Source: Mytilus edulis (taxonomy: Eukaryota; Mollusca; Bivalvia; Mytilida; Mytilidae). From it: a DNA stretch of 64,000 nt. The position numbers and the translations under genes were made by a program. Positions 14,001 through 22,938 of the stretch are shown here, piece after piece. How positions within the stretch are numbered: position 1 is the first letter of the stretch; every line of letters begins with the position of its first letter. The stretch is taken from positions 38,112,293-38,176,292 of the forward strand of contig NC_092349.1 of assembly GCF_963676685.1 (NCBI RefSeq), written 5' to 3'. The notes under the pieces were generated by a model. It did no database searches. It saw only the letters and a program-made list of their open reading frames with translations, and was not told where the DNA came from.

Positions 14001-17000
14001 GCTGTCCGACAAATGATCACAGAAGAGATGATCTTTTAGATCACTAGCCTCATTTCTTAATTGGCAGTGGATTATAGATCTATTAACTTTACGTGAACCA
14101 GTGGAAAAGAAAACAGGACAAGGACTTATGTCCTCATTCAGTTTTCTTTTAAATCCTGTAAAGCTTAAAATATTTTTAACTTCTCCATCAAGTGAATTCC
14201 ACTTTTCAAGAGTATGTGGAATAAAACTGTTCTTATAGGCCATGTAGGCTGTGGTTCGACACTGAGGAGTTTTAAATTTCCTTTTTTTTCTCAGTCCATA
14301 CTTGTCATAAGTGTTTGTATACGACAAGATATCAGCAGCAATATAATTAGGAATATCTCCAGAAATAGTTTTATGAAGAAACAATAATTTGTTTTTCTGA
14401 CGTCTATTCTGAAGGGAATCCCAACCTAATTCCTTTTATAATTTCCATCTAGGAGTTCCCTTTCGAAGCCCAGTTACAATTCTGGCAGCAGCTTGTTGTA
14501 CACTCAATTAGATCTGATTCTTCTTGTGTGCAGTTATCCCAAATTATGTTCCCATATTCTAAAATAGGCCTTATAAATGCAATGTAAAGTCTTTCCAGAG
14601 ACTGTCCATCAATCTTATGTTTTAAATATCTCATAATATTAAGACGTTTACAAGCTTTTGAATAAATATCCTGTAAGTGACTAGACCATTTGGCATTAGA
14701 TGATAAGGTTATACCAAGATGTTTATGTTCTGAGACATTTTCTAGAGGTGCATCATTCATGCATAGTGATGTGACATCAATATTACTTTTTCTCGTAAAG
14801 TACATATAGATTTGGTTTTGTCTGCATTGAAGGTTACAACACCCCATTCTCCTGCCCATTGACCTAATGATTCTAGATCTTGCCCCAGGGATTCAGCTGC
14901 TGATCTCTCATCATGTACAACACAATATAGACAAGAAGTCATCTGCAAACAGTTTTATTTTGTTTGTAACCACATCTACTATGTCATTCACAAACAATAA
15001 AAACAGAAAAGGGCCAAAGATGGACCCTTGAGGGACTCCTGCCTGGACAGTATTCCAGTTAGAAAAAAACCCATTTACTCCAACCCTTTGTTGTCTATCA
15101 GAAAGATAACTTTTGAACCAGTTAAGCAAATTACCCTTTATTCCATATTTTCTTAACTTATATAGAAGTCCCATGTGCCATACACGATCAAATGCCTTTG
15201 ACACATCACAAAAAATAAATCTGTACGCGAATGAAATGCTCACCAAAATTCATGATAAAATTATGTATAAGCTCCTTGGTATTAGTGTCGCTCTGATTTA
15301 GAGTATCAGTATACCCAAAGAGTGTGGTAAAGGTTTTTTTCGTGCAACGTGTTTTGGCTTTTTTAATTTACAACTTTCCGTGAAAAAAATTTGTGCTTCA
15401 CTGTGAAATTGGTAAAAACGGCAACGTGCAAGCATTTTTTTTATTTTTCGTTCATCGTGAAATTGGAATTTTATTTCGCGTTTATCCCTGAACATAACGC
15501 CTCTTTACAACCCTTCCCAAAAGTTAGACTTGATTTGGATATTTTCAATAAGAGTAAGATCATGTAAGACCTAAAAGAAAACACATGTGTTTCCGGTACC
15601 CCTATATATATATCTACCCTATTTTTAAGTACCTATAATCTAACTCTACTCTTAAAAGGTTTTTTTATGTTATGTGGACATGGTGGACAAGCACTTGTAG
15701 AGTCAATATTTTTCTCCCATATGAACCAGTCAAAAACGTTTGAAAAAAACAAACTATTTTTGCTAGCAAAATCACTTCTTTAAGTATCATTATTCTAATA
15801 ACCCTCACTAACACCCCCGAACAGTGAAATTTTTATCGCGAACAGTAGAATTTTATTACATAATCTGAAAGTTGAAACCTTGAACTTTACAGGAAAAATA
15901 CTCCCACTGCTGGGGAAAATCTGTTAAGAAAGTATCAGTTCATTAAGTTAGGCCATTATTATAGCATTTTATCCACCCAAATAGAATTTGCAGCTAAATT
16001 ATTGCACCAAAGGCATAAACCTTTCTACTTGAAAGAAGCAAAAAGTTCATTTTTTTCAATTTTACTAATGAAAAGATATTATGCTATGTGTTTAAAATTT
16101 TAGTATAACTACAAAATCACAATTTATAACAAAATTTCTAATTTGCTACTTAAATAAGTGATTTAAAAATCACTCATTTAAGTAAGTCCCCTGACTGTTT
16201 CTACCTAACTTAATTTTTTAGGGGATGTTACCTTAAACACATGTATTTTTCTTGGCCTTACTACACATATAATTTCACAGACACAGTCTTCTTTATAATC
16301 GAATATCATATACAAATATTTTATGGCATTCTGCAGCAGCAATTTTGAAGAAAACAAATACCCCAACTTGACGTGTTTAAAATGTATACGTACTAAATAT
16401 ATTGGTCAAAATCATCGGCACAAATTGAAAGCAAATATTTAAGATTAACATTACTCAGAGGGTTTAATTTTCAAAGTTTACCAGGACGGCCTCCTTTAAA
16501 AGTTGTGTCAGATGTGTCTACTAGTATTCGTTACCTAAAATAGTGGAGGACCTCTTTATTAATTAAATGGTGATTTCTTGTTTATCGGGATTGGGATTTT
16601 TACCAAAATATGTCCGGGATTTCGGGATTTTGTGACAAAAAAAAACCGGGAAATCGGGATGAGACCCCCTCTAGCCCCCCCTCATATTTCTCATGTAGGT
16701 TTGGTCATTTCTGAAGGAGAATAATAGGGAAAAATTTTGTCAATGCATTCGTCCTACAAATTCTGTCCCTGGTCACCATGGTTACATATCAAACATTTAC
16801 TAACGTTTAGTTACAGCAGCTACTTCCTCCTTTACAGCTACAGTCTGGTTTTGTAGATGTTCTTTTAACCTTCTGTTGTCAATTTCTAATCTATTAATAG
16901 AATTATATAGGTCTTTTGTCTCTCTGTGCCAGTTTTCTTCTATCTGTTCAAGCTCCTAATAATAGCAATATCCATGATATTAATAATACAAGTTTTGAGG

Positions 17001-18491
17001 TAATCATCAGAAAGTCAATAACAGACAATATTATCAAACAACACAGCTGAAGGTCTGTAACATGGTGTCATATTAGGTCATAACACATTACATTTTGAGT
17101 CAAGTTAATCACTTAATAATCTTTCTTTTTCAAATTAAGACATGTTTAAAACACTTAGATACAATTTTTAACTAAAAGTGCTTAATTTTTTCACATTTCC
17201 ATCAAAAGTTCTATTATTCTAAAATTACAAAGTATATGTACATACACATGTATTTTTGTACTGGTGTTTACAACTTTTAGTTAAATTCAGCTTAGAATCT
17301 GAAATTAACTATGATGTATTCATGGAACCACACATATGCCAGCAGCATTCGTACATTTGACATGATCATGATAGATCAATATCAACGAGAAAGCATCATG
17401 GTTCAGGATTATCATTTCTGTGTAAATCTGGTTTTTTTCTAATTTAGTGTCATTTTCCACACATATAATCTGAGTTCTATACTTTTTACCCATTATTCTC
17501 TTTTCTGGAGACCAACAGGAATATAATAAAAATCCTATCTTTAACTTACATGTATTATAATAAATCTGCTTTATGGCTCTTAATCTTTTACTGTGAATTT
17601 TAATTTGTATCTTCCTCAATTGTTTTGGTTTGATTATCATGATTATAATTTTTATGCTTTTGTGACATTTAAATAATGTGGTTTTATTTTGATGGTCATG
17701 TCCTGAATTTAAGCTCTTATTTTTACTTGCTATAATTCTCAATAGCCTCCATGATGATTAGAAGTCTGTTGAAGAAACTTAAGACTTATAACATGTAAAA
17801 GCTTCATATTATATATATGTAGCTCATGCTGTTTCGTTAATGTTATTTTATTGTGCTGACATGTACAGATAATTTTTTCACGTTATTTAGTATTTACACA
17901 AAATTAATTAAATTCATCAATAGAATTGCTCTGTTTGCTTTAAAGTTTTGAATTAATCACTGTAAAGATATTGATCAATACACTGCATATTATAATTATT
18001 GATTCCTACAACAAATACTGGCATTAGAATTGTACTAAACAGTCTCAAATAAGTGCAATTAACAAAGAACATACTTTCATCTTACTGTCCTAATTTTTTG
18101 ATTAACAAATAATATGAAAAATAAGAAATATGCAAAAGAAAAGACATAAAACATTGTCATTGTACAAGTTTTAAGAACAAACATTAACCTCTTCATATTT
18201 CATTCTTTCTTGTGCCTTTTCGTTTTTTTCAGATTCCAATTTTTGAATTGTTGTCCTGAGTTCCGTTATCTCTGTATTCTCACGTTCATATCTAGCTGCT
18301 AATGATTCTAAATTTTCTAATGCTTTGATCACTTTTGGCATCAAATCTGTTACTGCTTCGACACCGAATGTTTCTATCATTCTTTCGAATTCTTTGCCAA
18401 TTGACGCGGCTTGGTCGTATACGTCAACGACTGAAATGGCATCATCAGCCTCTTCTGCCATTACTTCTCTATCAGATCTAAATGTATCCAT
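1997..18491 (-). CDS. RILPL1: RILP-like protein 1 (RILPL1 orthologue), eight coding exons
   Basis: Rab effector of the RILP family. Relatives bind LRRK2-phosphorylated Rab8/Rab10 and act at cilia, centrosomes and lysosomes. Exons on the minus strand are 18189-18491, 16805-16955, 11326-11444, 9991-10227, 9129-9400, 7937-8002, 5863-5967 and 1997-2069. Together they give 1326 nt, 442 codons with the stop, and every splice phase matches. The N-terminal RH1 region (about residues 15-105) reads VDVYDQAASIGKEFERMI and LMPKVIKALENLE, followed by long coiled coil. The RH2 region at 320-358 carries DLKDPNRPRFTLNELRTVLL and ERNELKTK; R326 and R328 correspond to the basic residues that read phosphothreonine in RILPL2. 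The protein is 441 aa against about 403 in human RILPL1. The C-terminus (RESGIRKLSLFG, PVHVQES) matches the human tail pattern, which separates it from RILPL2. It lies head-to-head with TMED2, as in vertebrates. Start: the first in-frame ATG (18491), just before the RH1 region. Introns hold many transposons, notably a 4.75-kb nest in intron 2. Confidence 0.93.
3245..3545 (+). repeat. dispersed bivalve repeat with 3' hairpin (Helitron-like?), RILPL1 intron 7
   Basis: Begins 'aagaatgtgtcccaagtaca'. It contains the 'ttgaccaaaaactttaaact' region and a run of 'ggacg/gacgg' words. It ends with a stem-loop, ATGCCCCTCTAC-tatc-GTAGGTGGGGCAT, at about 3510-3540. A second, inverted copy lies at 39715-39950. 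A terminal hairpin of this kind is typical of Helitron 3' ends. Confidence 0.6.
4109..4214. repeat. 48-bp tandem duplication
   Basis: Two near-identical head-to-tail copies, each starting 'ttttgtttacatttttataa' and ending 'cttaataacaacaa', spaced 48 bp (4111 and 4159), followed by a degraded third start. Confidence 0.8.
4424..5536. mobile_element. 1.1-kb non-autonomous DNA element, TAA target duplication (PIF/Harbinger-like)
   Basis: Inverted termini GGCCAACTAAAATTAATTAG on the left and the reverse complement of GGCCAATTAAAATTAATTGA on the right; the match continues to the GGATGAAAATCT word. Both ends are flanked by TAA (4421-4423 and 5537-5539). The TAA duplication and GGCC terminus suit PIF/Harbinger. 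The interior has GGGGCGGG blocks near both ends and no transposase frame. Confidence 0.7.
5863..5967 (-). CDS. RILPL1: RILPL1 exon 7
   Basis: Acceptor 'cctattttag', donor GTAAGT. It encodes DSYTGEELPVYGPINKEPYE and then GRRRESGIRKL. The ESGI(R/K)(K/R)L word is shared with the human RILPL1 C-terminal region. Confidence 0.9.
7138..7226. repeat. 44-bp tandem duplication in RILPL1 intron 6
   Basis: Two copies of 'gtaagtctac(g/t)tgtattt' through 'aaacccttgg', at 7138 and 7182. Confidence 0.7.
7937..8002 (-). CDS. RILPL1: RILPL1 exon 6
   Basis: Short 66-nt exon between a polypyrimidine 'tctctattag' acceptor and a GTAAGT donor. It encodes PANQLMTSFASDGDSADDTK, a low-complexity acidic linker after RH2. 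Phase matches on both sides. Confidence 0.87.
9129..9400 (-). CDS. RILPL1: RILPL1 exon 5 (RH2 domain)
   Basis: Acceptor 'atttctgtag', donor GTAAGT. It encodes residues 271-360 and includes the RH2 signature DLKDPNRPRFTLNELRTVLL at 320-339, which in the family binds phosphorylated Rab GTPases as a dimer. Confidence 0.94.
9600..9755 (+). repeat. dispersed mussel repeat fragment in RILPL1 intron 4
   Basis: Reads 'gtttggacgccagctggagc' through 'ttgacacattccccatttcc'. The reverse complement of its right half recurs at 40918-40990 and 63155-63235 ('ggggaatgtgtca(a/g)ag..caacaacc'). A protein-like frame here is only the repeat. Confidence 0.7.
9991..10227 (-). CDS. RILPL1: RILPL1 exon 4 (coiled coil)
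   Basis: Exactly 79 codons in phase 0 between a 'cattttag' acceptor and a GTGAGT donor. It begins LQTQLEQVVKVNTELRKK and has heptad-like stretches (LLEEKSELEAQLVDKEQQ), then an acidic linker ending PNPLREV. Confidence 0.9.
10282..10675. mobile_element. 394-bp MITE with TTAA target duplication (piggyBac-type target)
   Basis: TTAA at 10278-10281 and 10676-10679. Termini GTGCCAGTCTGCCTAAGAAT and the reverse complement of GTGCCAGTCTTTGTAAGAAT. The inverted match continues through the CAGGC and AAAAACCCACC words. No coding capacity. It lies in RILPL1 intron 3. Confidence 0.75.
11326..11444 (-). CDS. RILPL1: RILPL1 exon 3 (coiled coil)
   Basis: Acceptor 'gtactttcag', donor GTAAGA. It encodes TEEKEIEVLMKLKDTVDKQR and continues to KSIDCEA in phase 0. 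It is close to the human segment ending KKLKEVVDKQRDE. Confidence 0.88.
12312..13109 (+). pseudogene. Penelope-like reverse transcriptase fragment (frameshifted, truncated)
   Basis: Starts at KCSTKPLSKLLTS. It contains the RT core words DFSTLYTSIPH, then GIPMGTNCAPLLADLFLYYY and the catalytic FRYIDDVLSLNN, then SYLDLHLEIDNEGRLKTKLY. A frameshift lies near 12595 in a run of seven A. The frame stops making family sense at 13109, where a LINE is inserted; the usual following segment is missing even beyond the LINE. This RT type is widespread in molluscs. I assign it to Penelope-like elements from the motif style. No GIY-YIG endonuclease is visible. Confidence 0.75.
13122..15220 (-). mobile_element. 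5'-truncated non-LTR retrotransposon (LINE) copy 1, nested
   Basis: Flanked by a 12-bp target duplication CTGTACGCGAAT (13110-13121 and 15221-15232). On the minus strand it encodes the RT from FCDVSKAFDRVWHMGLLYKL through AGVPQGSIFGPFLFLLFVND and LFADD, then the C-terminal part HKHLGITLSSNAKWS, RPILEYGNIIWDNCTQEESD and a zinc-knuckle-like CACGDPVEDNFHFFYVCP. The coding region is broken into at least four frames (15246-14911, 14948-14757, 14859-14449, 14384-13776). The 3' end is a (TTGAA)n tail. CR1/L2- or Jockey-like by motif; the clade is not certain. Confidence 0.85.
16149..16182. repeat. hairpin inside the GGGAT unit
   Basis: Self-complementary arms CTTAAATAAGTGATTT and AAATCACTCATTTAAG around a short AT centre, with one mismatch. 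Confidence 0.5.
16805..16955 (-). CDS. RILPL1: RILPL1 exon 2 (coiled coil)
   Basis: Acceptor 'attattag' at 16956-16963. Translation starts ELEQIEENWHRETKDLYNSI and ends KEEVAAVTK plus one base. The donor chosen is AAAC|GTTAGT, because only this phase joins in frame to TEEKEIEVLMKLK of exon 3. The alternative GTAAAT donor three bases further on would create a stop. Confidence 0.82.
18189..18491 (-). CDS. RILPL1: RILPL1 exon 1 (residues 1-101, RH1 domain)
   Basis: Begins MDTFRSDREVMAEE and contains the RH1 helices. It ends ERMKYEE at a GTTAAT donor, a weak but usable GT site, in phase 0, and joins to ELEQIEENW of exon 2. The human protein has the same KELELVEDVW continuation, which supports this junction. 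Confidence 0.9.
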
Positions 18492-18930
18492 GGTAGATAT
18501 TTGATTTTAGTCATGTTTTCCCAAATATACTTTGACCATCTTCCTTATCAGGGGAATATAAGTAAGGGGGAGGGAAACCAATGCTAATATGCTGGGAAGA
18601 TCTTATTCGAAGCTGTTGGGACTTTACCATACCAAACGGCTAAATAACAGAGAAAGTCGAAAAATAAATCGTATCTTGCCATTGGTTTAAAAAAAAATAC
18701 GTCAAAATGACAATAAGTTACAACATGAATATTGATATATTTGAACTCGATTATTCTAAATTTAAAAGGTCATTACACAGTTTGATAACTAACTAACGCG
18801 TATTAATTACACCCATGCGCTTGTTCAACTCATGATATATATGATTATAAAATGGTAATTAACTAAAAGAAAAATAAATTCCCCCCAATTTATTTGTTTC
18901 TGTAGTGCAAATATTTTTGTACATTATTAA
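18492..18930. promoter_or_regulatory. 5' flank of RILPL1 (presumed promoter and 5' UTR)
   Basis: Sequence immediately upstream of the RILPL1 start codon. I see no TATA box at a convincing distance. A purine-rich 'gtaagggggagggaaacc' lies near 18560. Placement is by position only. Confidence 0.35.
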
Positions 18931-18934
18931 CGAA

Positions 18935-19190
18935 TCTGAGGGGGAGTACCCTTCTCCCTTCTCCCATCCCTCTTCTCCTTTCTCCTACCCCCGTTCTCCT
19001 TTCTCTCATTAGAATAAAACATCTCCTTTTGAGATATTTTTTCTTGAAATATTTATAGATCATTTTTTAAAAGGAGAGATATTTTATTTTTTCTCCATTC
19101 TCCAACTTTTTCTACTTTCTCCCAGCCTTAAATTCCTCTCCTTTCTCCTACCCCCTTTCTCCCTGTCCCCCCCCCCCCCCCCTCGAATCT
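18935..19190. repeat. polypyrimidine low-complexity tract with long poly-C
   Basis: Repeated TTCTCC/CTTTCTCC words on the plus strand end in a run of more than ten C near 19168. This is degenerate simple sequence, with no coding sense. Confidence 0.8.
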
Positions 19191-19567
19191 AGTGACAGGT
19201 AATTCGCATTCTACCTGCAGGTCGTTGCAGTATAAACTATTTGAACTGTCCGGGTTACTCTTGTGTCAGTGATGATTATTTAATTTTTATCGTCTTAATT
19301 TGTCAGACTTTTCTTATTCTAATATATGAATGCATAATTATCTATTTTATATTACAAAAGCGGCTTGTAAGTATATATGTGCTTATGACAGAACCACAGA
19401 CAACAGAGTATTTCATTCCAGTTTCTGATTTTTCTACATTTTTTGGACCACACTGTACATGCTGTATTTGTCAATGTGACTCATATAAGATGTACATAGA
19501 CTTTCTATTTTCTTTTCATCTTATCATTAATATATATTATGATCTAAAGAGTTCATCATAGAAAAAA

Positions 19568-20010
19568 AATCGTAAGGGTCTCGCCTACTTTTGTTGTAAA
19601 ATTTTTAAGTACCAAATGTAGCAGGCTCAACAAAAAATGGTGAAAACATTTTTTTCTTTAGATACTATATATATCTTTGGGTTCGGTTCAATCGAGTTAA
19701 AATCAATATTGGATTATAAATCTAATCAATGGTTTTTTTTTAAACTGGATGTAATTGGCAGAAAAAGTAGGTCCATTTATAAGTAAAGTGCGGATAAACC
19801 GATTTAAAAAAAAATTAATTCTGGATAGTAATGATCTTCACATCATAAACAAGCTTCCTTCAAAGTTTGGTAGAAACCGAGGGCAGTTTAAAAAAGTTAT
19901 TAAAATTCCAAAAACTTTCACCAAAGAGTGAACTTTTATGGACACCACACCACCGACGAAGGAATGTAGGATAGCTGTCTCGCTTTTGCTACAAAAGTCA
20001 CAAGCTATAC
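19568..20010 (-). mobile_element. single-unit copy of the 192-bp-core repeat family
   Basis: The reverse complement matches the element at 52697-53545. It has the same starting region (cttttgtagcaaaagcgaga), one 'aactttcttaaac..cc(a)aacttgg' type unit and the 'aaaagtaggcgagac' end. It abuts another mussel repeat at 20016. Confidence 0.6.
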
Positions 20011-20015
20011 AAAAA

Positions 20016-20127
20016 GAAGATGTGGAATGGTTGCCAATGAGACAACTCTCCACAAGAGAACAAATGGCACAGAAATTAACAACTATAGGTCAACGACGTC
20101 CGTATGGCCTTCAACAATGAGCAAAAC
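20016..20127 (-). repeat. mussel dispersed repeat (gatgtgg..ccaatgagacaact type)
   Basis: 'gaagatgtggaatggttgcc' through 'ggccttcaacaatgagcaaa'. The same text, diverged, recurs at 42245, 47150 and 56625, and in reverse at 21835, 24365 and 59145. Confidence 0.75.
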
Positions 20128-20214
20128 AATTACTACATTTTCTATATATATATAACCCCAAAATGACAAATCTAAAACTATTAAAACGAAAAAACTTACT
20201 TAAAAATATTTATC

Positions 20215-20900
20215 AAATAATAAACGAAAAACAAATGTGAAACAGAGAAACCAACGGAAACCATTGAATTGCAGGGTCCTGACTTGGGGGGGGGGGAAGC
20301 ATACAGAATGAGGGATTATAACCTCAGGCGCCTGGGCTATAGTATTCCAATTTAAGAACAAACCATAATAAACAGCTGCGCCATGAGCATATGATACGCC
20401 CTTCGTATTGTGTGTGAATATTATGCAATAATCATAAAGTTTCTGACATATGGTGCGACATGTGAACCCCCTCCTTTTTTACCCTTATTACTCTAAAATA
20501 AAATTGTAAATCTTCACCAAAAATTATACAGATCTTAACATAAATATAACTAAAAAGTGTGGTAAGTTTTAAGCAATAACCAACCAGATGCTCCGCAGGG
20601 CGCAGCTTTATACGACTGCAGAGGTTGAACCCTGAAGGCTTGGGGCAAGTATGGACACAACATTCAAGCTGGATTCAGCTTTGAATTTGGATTGTGATTA
20701 GATAGTTGACACAGCATAGGTTTCTGACACAGAATGAATGTGGTCTAATGAACTTAATTTTTTTTTTGCTTTTTGAGCAATTCACTTTGCTGTTGAATAT
20801 TATCCTCTCAAAAACAAAATGTTTGAAGAAATTTTCTTTTTATTTCTGAAATCTGAAAAATTGAACCCCCCCCCCTTTTTTTCATCTCCCCCTTTCCCTT
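20215..20900. repeat. mussel dispersed repeat with poly-G/poly-C tracts
   Basis: Contains 'ccattgaattgcagggtcct', shared with 49305-49325, and a 9-G run at about 20286. It then has the 'agatgctccgcagggcgcag' segment, followed by pyrimidine-rich sequence with a poly-C run near 20866. I see no gene in it. Confidence 0.5.
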
Positions 20901-21639
20901 ATTCTAAAAATGATCTCAATTCAAATTTCTAATGGAGTTTGCAACAATAACTACTCATTTAAAATAAAATGTCATGGTTAATATTAATTTTAATTAATAG
21001 TAACTTCTAAAAAATAAATGGGGAATGTGTCCAAAGGGACACAGATGATGCCCTCACTAGCTAGCATATAATGTTAAAAAGGGACATAACTCAAGAACTG
21101 TGAAACTTTTAACACTCAAAGGCTAAGTCTAAAACTCAAACACAGACTGTATGTTGTTAAACTGAATTCCCCACTTTACTTTATTTCCTGTCATTCTTTA
21201 TTATTTTTGTGTTCCAAGAATTGCAGAATACAAACCCTGAAAACAACCATCTATCTACTTTTTAATGGAATATATGTCTCTAATGGCATATTGTGAGCAA
21301 GTACACTACCAAGGTTGTGATGCACATCTTTGATGATAAACATGAGTTACCCTTCTCAGGGGAAATAAGCGATGTCTTCCAGATAATAATGATAAAATAG
21401 TAAGAAACCTGGACAGCTTCATATAGGAACTTTTGAAAGCAGAGAAAACTGTGTACCTTATATACAAATACACAAAATCAATATTTAGGTACATGTACCT
21501 GTATTTACAGTACTTGATTTGTACCTTTGCAAAAGTAGCTTTGTAAATGAAAATTAACCAAAATTCAATATCCTATTGAGTTCTCATGTTGACCTTTATT
21601 GCCTTTGATGGTATTTTGAATTCTCTGTTGTCCAAAAAT

Positions 21640-21885
21640 AGTACCTATTGTGAATATGACTGTAATTGACTGTTGTTTTAGTTTCAGTGTGTTGGCTGCA
21701 GGTTTAAGAGGAATCATTGATAGTTGTTTATCTTGTTTGAATATTTTTACACTTTTAAATCTTTGTGTCTTTTATAGATTGCTACACAATGACAAACACA
21801 ACTGTGACCTGTCCTTTCTAACGTTTACTTTGGTCTCTAGTGGAGATTTGTCTCATTGGCGATCATACCACATCTCCCTTTTTTA
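21640..21885 (+). repeat. mussel dispersed repeat (3' part, plus orientation)
   Basis: Ends 'gtctcattggcgatcatacc acatct' in two words, the reverse complement of the gatgtgg..ccaatgagac repeat. Upstream text is the usual T-rich part of this family. The open frame across it is not a gene. Confidence 0.6.
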
Positions 21886-22578
21886 TATTGATACAGTTCC
21901 AAGAAAAAATACAGCTATCATTCTATTAAACATACAAATATTCTGAGAAAGGCAATTCAGTACTTTTGGATATATGGTATGTTAATTCGAGACAATTTTA
22001 TTCAACTTGAACTTTCACATCTATAGACAGTTGATTTTTATGTTAGCCAGTCTGCTTTATTTAAATGGTTGACAATATTTCATTTATCCAGTTCATATCC
22101 TTGTGAAATTAAAATATTCTGAGCATACATGTTGTAACATGACATAGTCACACATACCATATAGTTCTTATATTTGGGATATAATATGTGACTGTGAATA
22201 CTAATATATGTGTTAGTATTTTCATGATTACATGTCTTATAAACACTTGACTTGGTTAAAAGATTTCTTGGATTCTAGCATTCCTTATTTTATATGCAAT
22301 TTCATGATCTGCCGTGTCTTCTGTGCAGCTACATCTTGTTTCCTGGTATTTTAGAAATAATTGCATGCAGCCACAAAAGTTCAGCCCTGGTATTGTTCTT
22401 TTTTTTCTATTTTTTGATGCCCTTGTTAAAACAGTTTTAAAATTTTCAATATCTTTTTTGGTACAATTTGTAGCTCGACATTTTTACCTGAAAAAGAGAA
22501 GAGTCATATAGATATCGGATAATATAAATCAAGAATTTAAAACAATTGCATGTTATTATATAATATAAATATCATTTG

Positions 22579-22938
22579 TATCCAGAAATAGTCATCAGAG
22601 GGGTCCCATTCCAGTCATGCTTCAGTAATTCCCTATATAGGGGGGTCTCATTATTGGGGGGGGTTCTGATCCCGGATTCCGCTTACCGTTTTGTCAGATT
22701 CCCGTATCCTGCTTACACTATGTATGTAAGCAATTCTCATTTTTTTGTTATTTTCCTGGGTCCCGCTAGACCTCATTTCCCATTTTCCAGACACAATAAT
22801 TTGACTTTCACATGTTACGCTTACAAAAAATCGGCAATCCCGCGTCACATTCAGACTCCAATGAGACCCACTATATAATCAACCCACAAAAAAGGGGTGG
22901 GGTGGGGGTTGGCCACTGCCCCCTTAATCTGCCTCTGA
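22579..22938. mobile_element. hAT-like MITE, split by an inserted element
   Basis: Outer parts match the reverse complement of the 54800-54958 MITE: 'ccagtcatgcttcagtaatt' and 'ccctatata' on the left; 'ctatataatcaaccca' on the right, then G-rich and C-rich tracts and degraded 'ctgcctctg' end. The middle (22640-22871) is a separate insertion. Confidence 0.65.
22640..22871. mobile_element. 232-bp GGGAT-family element with TATATA target duplication
   Basis: Ends GGGGGGTCTCATTATTGG and the reverse complement of GTGGGTCTCATTGG, flanked by TATATA at 22634-22639 and 22872-22877. The interior has scattered ATCCC/TTCCCG words, the complement of the GGGAT arrays at 11.9-16.7 kb. The uninterrupted sequence at 54.8 kb confirms the insertion point. 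Confidence 0.7.

Larger units (their letters stand above)
11933..16683. mobile_element. 4.75-kb unit with GAGGGGGGGC inverted termini and subterminal GGGAT arrays
   Basis: Perfect 10-bp inverted ends (GAGGGGGGGC at 11933; GCCCCCCCTC ending 16683) are flanked by a 6-bp direct repeat ATATTT at 11927-11932 and 16684-16689. Inside each end lies a run of CGGGAT/CGGGAA words: six GGGAT on the left (11960-12110) and five on the right (16580-16665). These arrays are in the same orientation at both ends, unlike the termini. The interior carries a Penelope-like RT fragment interrupted by a LINE. A short relative lies at 22640-22871. I see no transposase. It occupies most of RILPL1 intron 2. Confidence 0.65.

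Noticed and set aside
17320-17742. 140-codon open frame on the minus strand in RILPL1 intron 1
   Set aside because: Lys/Ile-rich translation of AT-rich DNA with no recognisable domain or splice context.
18929-19195. Possible inverted ends around the polypyrimidine tract (gaatctgaggggg / ccccctcgaatc)
   Set aside because: The match is short, partly homopolymer, and the interior is not inverted.
19241-19561. 106-codon open frame on the plus strand
   Set aside because: AT-rich, hydrophobic, no family resemblance, and runs into a dispersed repeat at its end.
22576-22878. 100-codon frame between RILPL1 and TMED2
   Set aside because: It spans a MITE and the element inserted in it, so it cannot be an old gene.
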